From Anaerolineae bacterium (GTDB lineage: Bacteria; Chloroflexota; Anaerolineae; Anaerolineales; Anaerolineaceae), in assembly GCA_013178295.1 (NCBI GenBank), contig JABLWW010000010.1:1-64000 (forward strand): a stretch of 64,000 nt of DNA. The letters are read 5' to 3'. The position numbers and the translations under genes were made by a program. The number at the start of each line of letters is the position of its first letter. Within the stretch, counting starts at the first letter, position 1. Below are positions 58,771 to 64,000 of this stretch, piece after piece. The notes under the pieces were generated by a model, which saw only the letters and a program-made list of their open reading frames with translations, was not told the origin of the DNA and made no database searches.

Positions 58771-60012
58771 ATGGATGCAAAACAAATTTTGCTGTCCCCT
58801 ATCAAGATTGGGACGCGCGAGTGTCAAAACCGCTTCTTTATGCAGGCGATGGAATGCACGGATGCGGATGCGGATGGCAACCCCACGGATCTAACCTATA
58901 CGCGTTATGAGAAGTTATTCAAAGGGGAAGCCGGTATGGTTAGTCTGGAGGCGATCTCGATTACTGACAGAAGCCGGGCGCGGTTGAACCAGCTGATGAT
59001 CATGCCCAAAAACCTTAAGCCATTGACAACTTTTGTTAAACGCCTGAAGGAAATTAACCCCAAGACGTTATTTATTTTTCAGCTAACGCACTCCGGAGAG
59101 TTGAGCAACCCGGAGTTTTCGCGCCGTGTATCGGTCAAGCCTCTGCCCACCTATGTCTCCGATATTTTGACTGAGGAAGAACTTGATCAGATATTTGAAG
59201 ACTTTGTTCTGGCATCGAAGATAGCCCATGATGCTGGCGCGGATGGCATTGATATGAAGCTTTGCCATGGCTATCTGGGGTCGCAGATTCTTAGACCTTA
59301 CAATGACCGTAAATGGAAATATGGTGGGCCGTGGGAAAAGCGTCGTCAATTTGCTTTTGATTTGTACGAACGTATTCAGAAAGCAGTTAATGACAGGAAC
59401 TTTCTCATTGGGTCGAAGATATCGGTATGGGAAGGCTTTCCGGGCGGCTTTGGTACCGCTGGACCCGATACGCCGGTGATTGACTATACGGAGCCAATTG
59501 ACCTCGTCAAGGGGCTTGAAGAGCGCGGCGCACAGTATTTCATTCAGTCTGCGGGCAGCCCTTCCATCACGGTCAGCCTTACACAGGCAGATCGCAGCGC
59601 ACCCTATTTTGCCTATCTGCATCAGACATTTGCAAAAGTCCTGCGGGATAATCTCAAACCCGAGACGGTCGTCATTGGCTCGAATTACTCGATCTTCCGC
59701 GATGGGCGCAACCGTCTGTGCGCGGTTACCCCCGAAGACAGCTGTCTGTTGAATTATGGCGCCAAAAATATTGCGATGGGATTTACGGATATGATTGGTC
59801 TTGGCCGCCAGTCTTTTGCTGACCCGCTGCTGCCTTTGAAATATCGCGAAGGCCGTGAGAAGGAAATCAATTGGTGTACGGCGTGTGACGATTGTCTTGA
59901 GCTTCTTATCCGCCAGCAGCCAATCGGTTGTTGTGTCTATAATAAGTTTTATCGCGATATTTTGAGACGAACACGCGAGGAAAAAGGCTCGCTAAAGGTC
60001 AAACACACCTGA
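58771..60012 (+). CDS. Old Yellow Enzyme/2,4-dienoyl-CoA reductase-like flavin oxidoreductase
   Basis: The 413-residue protein is an FMN TIM barrel of the OYE family, with Leu-Thr-His-Ser-Gly in place of the usual Gln-Leu-x-His-x-Gly and Cys-His-Gly-Tyr-Leu in the His-x-Gly-Tyr-Leu motif. The C-terminus has Cys-x2-Cys-x2-Cys and later Cys-Cys, like the [4Fe-4S] site of 2,4-dienoyl-CoA reductases, but the FAD/NAD domain of those enzymes is absent. It would therefore need an outside electron donor. It probably reduces an activated double bond of a pathway intermediate. It is the last gene of the operon, before a terminator. Confidence 0.85.
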   Translation: MDAKQILLSPIKIGTRECQNRFFMQAMECTDADADGNPTDLTYTRYEKLFKGEAGMVSLEAISITDRSRARLNQLMIMPKNLKPLTTFVKRLKEINPKTLFIFQLTHSGELSNPEFSRRVSVKPLPTYVSDILTEEELDQIFEDFVLASKIAHDAGADGIDMKLCHGYLGSQILRPYNDRKWKYGGPWEKRRQFAFDLYERIQKAVNDRNFLIGSKISVWEGFPGGFGTAGPDTPVIDYTEPIDLVKGLEERGAQYFIQSAGSPSITVSLTQADRSAPYFAYLHQTFAKVLRDNLKPETVVIGSNYSIFRDGRNRLCAVTPEDSCLLNYGAKNIAMGFTDMIGLGRQSFADPLLPLKYREGREKEINWCTACDDCLELLIRQQPIGCCVYNKFYRDILRRTREEKGSLKVKHT

Positions 60013-60038
60013 TATTTGTCTTTTTGTACATCAAACGC

Positions 60039-60073
60039 ACACGGGCGCATTCGTACATGCGCCCGTGTATTTT
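60039..60073 (+). terminator. Terminator of the catabolic operon
   Basis: An 11-bp perfect stem (ACACGGGCGCA 60039-60049 with 60058-60068), an 8-base loop and ATTTT follow the last gene. Confidence 0.8.
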
Positions 60074-60094
60074 CTCTGATGATTCTCCCAGCGG

Positions 60095-60748
60095 TTAGCA
60101 AGTGGATTTCATCCCGCGTATATCAATCAACTCAACCACATTGGGGGTAACTGCCTCAGCGAGCTGCTCTTTGGTTACGCCACAAACTTTCAGGGTCACC
60201 TCGATATTGCCACTGCTTTCGCCCAGAAAGGTTCCCAGCGAGCGGATATTGCCTCCAATGTCGGCGATTGCCTTTGCCAGTTTTGCTATTGTGCCGGGCT
60301 CCTGTCCGATGTAGGCAGAAACGCGGATACCGGCTTCGTGGGCGCCAAGCACCTCCAGGAAAACCTTGAAAATGTCTGTCTCGGTGATGATGCCAACAAC
60401 TTCATCTCCCTTGACGACTGGTATTCCCCCGATTTTGTTTTCAGCCATCAGGCGGGCGACATCCTCTAAGGGGGTATCCTCTGTCACAGTGATGACCTCG
60501 CGTTTCATAATACTTTCGACTTTTAACTTGTCGAGCGCCTCTTTGATTTCGTAAACGTCCAGCGTTGTGGCAATAGAGGGGGATGCCTTTAACAGTGTAC
60601 GCTCAGAGACGATACCGACCAGTTTGCCGTTCTTGACCACCGGCAGACGGCGGATGTGCCGTTCGTGCATAATCCTGAGCGCATCTGCAACAGAAGTCTC
60701 AGGGCTAATGGTGATTACAGGATGTGTCATGCGTTTGCCAGTTAACAT
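60095..60748 (-). CDS. CBS-pair plus ACT-domain protein (AcuB-like)
   Basis: The 217-residue protein has two CBS domains (about 1-60 and 75-135), each with the Asp-Ala-Leu-Arg/Asp-Val-Ala-Arg helix and Gly-Ile-Val-Ser-Glu or Gly-Ile-Ile-Thr-Glu-Thr-Asp strand. A C-terminal ACT-like domain (about 140-215) follows. CBS pairs bind adenine nucleotides and ACT domains bind amino acids, so it is a sensor or modulator with no enzyme domain. AAGGAGAAG lies about 7 bases before the ATG at 60748; an in-frame ATG upstream is less likely. It converges with the catabolic operon. Confidence 0.88.
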   Translation of the reverse strand: MLTGKRMTHPVITISPETSVADALRIMHERHIRRLPVVKNGKLVGIVSERTLLKASPSIATTLDVYEIKEALDKLKVESIMKREVITVTEDTPLEDVARLMAENKIGGIPVVKGDEVVGIITETDIFKVFLEVLGAHEAGIRVSAYIGQEPGTIAKLAKAIADIGGNIRSLGTFLGESSGNIEVTLKVCGVTKEQLAEAVTPNVVELIDIRGMKSTC

Positions 60749-60980
60749 TTTCGCTTCTCCTTGTGAAAAGATTGGGTTTGGTTTCCTATGCAACCAGAGT
60801 CAAAAGGCGATTTTGAATTTTCCAGTTATTATTGTACATGAGATGCATTAAAAGTGTGTTGGAATTGTTTATGCAAAGTTTTGGTTTTTTATATTGGTTT
60901 TTTATGCGTTTGGTAGCGCTTTTGCGAGAAAATGTTAGCAGGTATAGTAGGATAAAGCTTTGCCCATTGCGAGGAAACGC

Positions 60981-61634
60981 ATGAAGTGTATGCATTGCCG
61001 TGTTGAATTTCATAGTGAAGCTCAGTATGTGTACGTTGGGACGGATGCTGACAAGGTCTGGCTTGTGGAGACGAACAAATGCCCGGCGTGTGGGCGGTTT
61101 AATCTTTTGTTGATCAATGCCGAGGGCGAGTCGGTGGAGCATATGCCGATCAATGAGAAAAGCCGCTTGCTTGTGTATCCGCAAACGACACTTCTGCCAT
61201 CCTGCCCGCCGCAGGTGCCTTTAGATATTGCTGAGGATTACTGCCAGGCGCGGCTGATAATAGAAGTTAGCCCGCGCGCGTCGGCTGCTTTGAGCCGCGC
61301 CGCGCTGCAAAAAGTGCTGCGCGATCGCGCTGGCGTCATCCCTGGCGATCTGGCAGAGGAGATGTTGGACGTGCTGGACAGCCGTCAGCTTCCCCCACAT
61401 CTATCGGAGTTGTTGAAAGCCGCTCTGACACTCGGCAATTTCTACGCCCAGCCGTTAAAGAGCCAGATGCCTGAAGCTATACATCCGGTAGCGCCTGCCG
61501 AAGCCGAGTTAAACCTTCAGGTGCTTGAAGCCCTGTTGGATTTCTATTACATTCAACCGGCAATCTCCGCCGGACGCTGGGCTTCGCTGCGTTCGAAGCT
61601 GGAAATGATTGGGCGGCCTTTGCTTGGCTCTTGA
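60981..61634 (+). CDS. Zinc-ribbon protein with DUF4145-like helical domain
   Basis: The 217-residue protein starts with a zinc ribbon (Cys3, Cys6, Cys34, Cys37 in two Cys-x2-Cys pairs). A helical domain of about 120 residues follows (Pro-Arg-Ala-Ser-Ala-Ala-Leu-Ser-Arg-Ala-Ala-Leu-Gln-Lys-Val-Leu), typical of DUF4145. Related domains occur with restriction and defence genes, but none are beside this one. The exact function is unknown. GAGGA precedes the ATG at 60981; a TTG seven codons upstream is unlikely. It converges with the next gene with a 2-base gap. Confidence 0.75.
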   Translation: MKCMHCRVEFHSEAQYVYVGTDADKVWLVETNKCPACGRFNLLLINAEGESVEHMPINEKSRLLVYPQTTLLPSCPPQVPLDIAEDYCQARLIIEVSPRASAALSRAALQKVLRDRAGVIPGDLAEEMLDVLDSRQLPPHLSELLKAALTLGNFYAQPLKSQMPEAIHPVAPAEAELNLQVLEALLDFYYIQPAISAGRWASLRSKLEMIGRPLLGS

Positions 61635-61636
61635 GG

Positions 61637-62479
61637 TTAAAACTCAAGGATGCTGCCAGCGGGAAAATCTTTGATCGCAGCCCCCATAGAGTTGCGCAAA
61701 GCGATAAACGGTTCCAACCCTGTACAGTGATTGAGATACATGTACTGTGGTTTGAATCTTTCGCGCGCCGCAACCACGGTCTTGTTGATGCGGTCTGCAT
61801 TGGCTTCGTTGAGGTGCGCACCCCCCAGCACTGCCAGAAGCGGTTTTTGATAGGTTTTTTGGACGTAGGTTAGCGTGTTAATCAGACCAGAATGACAACA
61901 CCCCACAATGACAATCACCCCTTTTTCGGCTTCGATGACCATTGCGCGGTCGTCAACAAACTGGTCTTCCTCGATCATCAACTCTTTCTCAATGAAAAAC
62001 TTGCTACCTGTGATAATCTCAACTGGTGTTACTCGAGGAATGCGGGCGGTGATTGCAACCCCCTGCGAGATGGAGTAAGGGGCATCTTTGATGAGTTTCA
62101 GATCGGCTTTTTCCATAATCTGTTCGGGTGTGATGGTCACCCCAATGTGTTTGAATTCCTTTTCCACCCTGATCAGCTTTTTCTCAAACAGATTTGTATC
62201 TGCGATGACCGTTGGGCGTCGTGTGTTGGAGATGACCCAGCCTAGACCGCCAGTGTGGTCGTAATGTCCATGACTGAGGAAGACATGTTTGATCCGCATG
62301 GGGTCTTCCCCAAGCTCTCTCAAGTTGTGTTCCAGGATGTCAGGGGAATTACCGGTATCAAACAGAATGCAGGCAGGACCTACCTGTACCAGGAATGACA
62401 GGGCATGTTCGCCGCGTAATTTAGAGGAAATCTTTACACTGTTATCAACGACACAGGTGATTTTTATTTTTAGTGCCAT
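61637..62479 (-). CDS. Metallo-beta-lactamase-fold hydrolase (COG1237-like)
   Basis: The 280-residue protein has the dinuclear metal motif Ser-His-Gly-His-Tyr-Asp-His-Thr-Gly-Gly near 72 and later ligands in Val-Gly-Cys-Cys-His-Ser-Gly-Leu-Ile-Asn and the C-terminal Leu-Asn-His-Cys-Thr-Gly. Val-Asp-Asn and Gly-Glu-His-Ala-Leu-Ser-Phe-Leu-Val near the start fit the group that includes archaeal dihydropteroate-synthase-like enzymes of the methanopterin pathway. The true substrate in bacteria is unknown. It is cytoplasmic and stands alone upstream of dnaE, on the opposite strand. Confidence 0.85.
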   Translation of the reverse strand: MALKIKITCVVDNSVKISSKLRGEHALSFLVQVGPACILFDTGNSPDILEHNLRELGEDPMRIKHVFLSHGHYDHTGGLGWVISNTRRPTVIADTNLFEKKLIRVEKEFKHIGVTITPEQIMEKADLKLIKDAPYSISQGVAITARIPRVTPVEIITGSKFFIEKELMIEEDQFVDDRAMVIEAEKGVIVIVGCCHSGLINTLTYVQKTYQKPLLAVLGGAHLNEANADRINKTVVAARERFKPQYMYLNHCTGLEPFIALRNSMGAAIKDFPAGSILEF

Positions 62480-62676
62480 GCTTTTACCTCTTTGCAGGGT
62501 GTTTTGTGGGTATGGAAGATGCCCGAAAAGTTACTCTCTTCTATGAAAGTTTTATCATATTATCTTCAGATTAGCAATTATTATGCCAGTTCAAAAGCGA
62601 GGGATATAAAGGGAGATTGCAAGGTCAATTTACTACGCTCAGCTTAAATTTTTGTTTGGTGCGCTTTTCGCCATGC

Positions 62677-62682
62677 TATAAT
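62677..62682 (+). promoter_or_regulatory. -10 box of dnaE, implying a leaderless or near-leaderless transcript
   Basis: TATAAT lies only 6 bases before the GTG start at 62689. Transcription from this box would begin at or next to the start codon. The -35 is poor (TTGTTT at 62652-62657 with a 19-base spacer). Confidence 0.5.
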
Positions 62683-62688
62683 TTTTTT

Positions 62689-64000
62689 GTGGCTCCCTTT
62701 GTTCATTTGCATGTGCACTCTGAATATTCCCTGCTGGATGGCTTCAGCAATATTAACAAGCTGATACAGAAAGCCAGCGAGATGGGCATGCCTGCCATTG
62801 CCCTGACAGACCATGGCACGATGTTTGGAGTGGTGGACTTTTTTCGCGCCGCTTGCGCTCATCATATCAAGCCGATTATTGGGCTAGAGACGTACGTTGC
62901 GGCGCGCCGTATGACTGACCAGGAGCCGCTCTTTGATAAACAGTCTGCTCACCTTGTGCTGCTGGCAGAGAACCAGACCGGATATCAAAATTTACTCAAG
63001 ATAGCCAGTGCAGCGCAGCTTCAGGGGTTCTATTATCGCCCAAGAATAGATCATGAATTTTTGGCAGAACACGCCGAGGGCTTGATTGCGACCTCATCCT
63101 GCATGGCAGGGGAAATTCCGCGTGCCATCGTGAATGAAGGCGAAGAAGCCGCGCTCAAGAAGATGCAGTGGTATTTTGATGTTTTTGGTAAGGATCGTTT
63201 TTTTCTTGAGTTGCAGCAGCATGGCATTCCTGAACTGGAGATGGTTAACCGCACATTGTTGGAGAAAGGCAGGTATTTTGCTGCCAGTTATATCGCCACC
63301 AATGATGTGCATTACATTCAGCGCTCGGATGCGCATTTGCAGGATATTCTTTTAGCGATTCAGACAGGCTCCTTGCTGACGGATAATCAGCGGTTTCGCA
63401 TGAGCGATGATTCGTATTATCTGCGCTCGCCCGAAGAGATGACAGCGCTTTTCTCAGAAGTTCCTGATGCGCTGCACAACACCTTGTTGATTGCAGAGCG
63501 TTGCAATGTAGACCTTTCATTCAAGGGGTATCATTTACCCGAGTTTGACGTTCCCGAGGGCGAGACGACGGCATCCTATCTGCGCAGACTGTGTGAAGAG
63601 GGTTTGCGCCGACGCTATGGCGCTCGTGCGAATGACCCGCAGGTGCTTGAACGCCTGGAGTATGAGCTGCGTGTCATCAATGACATGGGATTCAACGCTT
63701 ATTTTTTGATTGTATGGGATTTGTGCCGTTATGCCCGCGAGCGTGGCATTTGGTATAACGCCCGCGGCTCAGCAGCAGGTTCGATGGTGGCGTATACCCT
63801 GGATATTACCCTGGTTGAGCCAATTGAACAAGGGTTGATTTTTGAGCGTTTTCTCAATCCGGGACGTGTTTCTATGCCGGATATTGACCTGGACTTTCAG
63901 GATGACCGGCGGGCAGAGGTGATGGAGTACTGTGCAGCGCGCTACGGAAGCGATCGCGTGGCACAGATTATCACCTTTGGCACACTGGGCGCCCGCGCGG
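62689..64000 (+). CDS. dnaE: DNA polymerase III alpha subunit, N-terminal part
   Basis: The frame is open from the GTG at 62689 to the right edge, so only about 437 residues are present. The N-terminal PHP domain reads His-Leu-His-Val-His-Ser-Glu-Tyr-Ser-Leu-Leu-Asp-Gly and keeps its metal-binding histidines. Further on come Ala-Arg-Gly-Ser-Ala-Ala-Gly-Ser and the polymerase aspartates in Met-Pro-Asp-Ile-Asp-Leu-Asp-Phe. This is the main replicative polymerase. No ribosome binding site is present, and the -10 box lies 6 bases upstream of the start. GTG is the only start that keeps the family N-terminus. Confidence 0.93.
   Translation, partial: MAPFVHLHVHSEYSLLDGFSNINKLIQKASEMGMPAIALTDHGTMFGVVDFFRAACAHHIKPIIGLETYVAARRMTDQEPLFDKQSAHLVLLAENQTGYQNLLKIASAAQLQGFYYRPRIDHEFLAEHAEGLIATSSCMAGEIPRAIVNEGEEAALKKMQWYFDVFGKDRFFLELQQHGIPELEMVNRTLLEKGRYFAASYIATNDVHYIQRSDAHLQDILLAIQTGSLLTDNQRFRMSDDSYYLRSPEEMTALFSEVPDALHNTLLIAERCNVDLSFKGYHLPEFDVPEGETTASYLRRLCEEGLRRRYGARANDPQVLERLEYELRVINDMGFNAYFLIVWDLCRYARERGIWYNARGSAAGSMVAYTLDITLVEPIEQGLIFERFLNPGRVSMPDIDLDFQDDRRAEVMEYCAARYGSDRVAQIITFGTLGARA

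Overview
The window looks like a chromosome segment from an anaerobic or facultative member of the Chloroflexota, most likely class Anaerolineae. This is an inference from style rather than from a marker gene. The clues are several secreted or membrane-anchored proteins with long Thr-Pro linkers and Thr/Ala/Gln-rich stretches, an oxygen-sensitive glycyl radical enzyme, NrfHA, bacteriohemerythrins, a T-box in front of pheST, and short intergenic gaps with clear Shine-Dalgarno sequences. I see no insertion sequence, prophage, CRISPR array, rRNA or tRNA gene.

Layout. 1-7060 (mostly minus): the truncated end of a Pro/Thr-rich lipoprotein, then a four-gene operon read leftward from 6531 (FadR-type regulator, glycyl radical enzyme, its activase, a flavin split-barrel protein), then a small frameshifted gene. 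7247-11934: a solute-binding-like protein plus rhodanese pair, then cutA, murJ, a DUF454 gene and a Nudix gene. 11955-17406: two related membrane-anchored Fn3-like proteins, an orphan periplasmic binding lipoprotein and two tandem hemerythrins. 17449-24287 (minus): glnS, a pruA-type dehydrogenase, both subunits of a family I CoA-transferase, a D-2-hydroxyacid dehydrogenase and a HAD phosphatase. 24535-34134 (mostly plus): a B12-binding radical SAM enzyme, lysC-thrC, a T-box riboswitch with pheS-pheT, and an attenuator-like leader with rpsU-infA. 34221-41308: nrfHA, a small PAS protein, a divergent enolase, a CBS/GAF/GGDEF/HD-GYP protein and an EFR1-type flavodoxin-ferredoxin. 41498-47802: a cobalamin lower-loop operon (pduX-cobQ-cbiB-cobD), a DUF1848 gene and surE. 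47891-55803 (minus): pstSCAB followed by a GPP34 gene, two related binding proteins (one fused to a von Willebrand A domain) and a coiled-coil membrane protein. 55890-60012 (plus): a strongly promoted catabolic operon with a long leader (sugar isomerase-like protein, zinc alcohol dehydrogenase, VOC protein, Old-Yellow-Enzyme homologue). 60095-64000: a CBS-ACT protein, a zinc-ribbon protein, a metallo-beta-lactamase-fold protein and the start of dnaE.

How the genes fit together. Several blocks are coherent. PduX makes threonine phosphate, CobD decarboxylates it, and CbiB attaches the product to the cobyric acid made by CobQ; a B12-dependent radical SAM enzyme lies elsewhere in the window. NrfH feeds quinol electrons to NrfA for nitrite reduction to ammonium. 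PstSCAB imports phosphate and is followed by a possible Pho-box. LysC and ThrC lie in the aspartate family pathway.

The most interesting unexplained signals are four. First, the rpsU-infA leader has an 11-bp terminator stem competing with a 13-position antiterminator. Second, the operon at 56227-60012 has paired operators and a foldable leader. Third, the glycyl radical operon has no assigned substrate. Fourth, a cluster of binding proteins, a VWA domain and a GPP34 protein sits behind pst.
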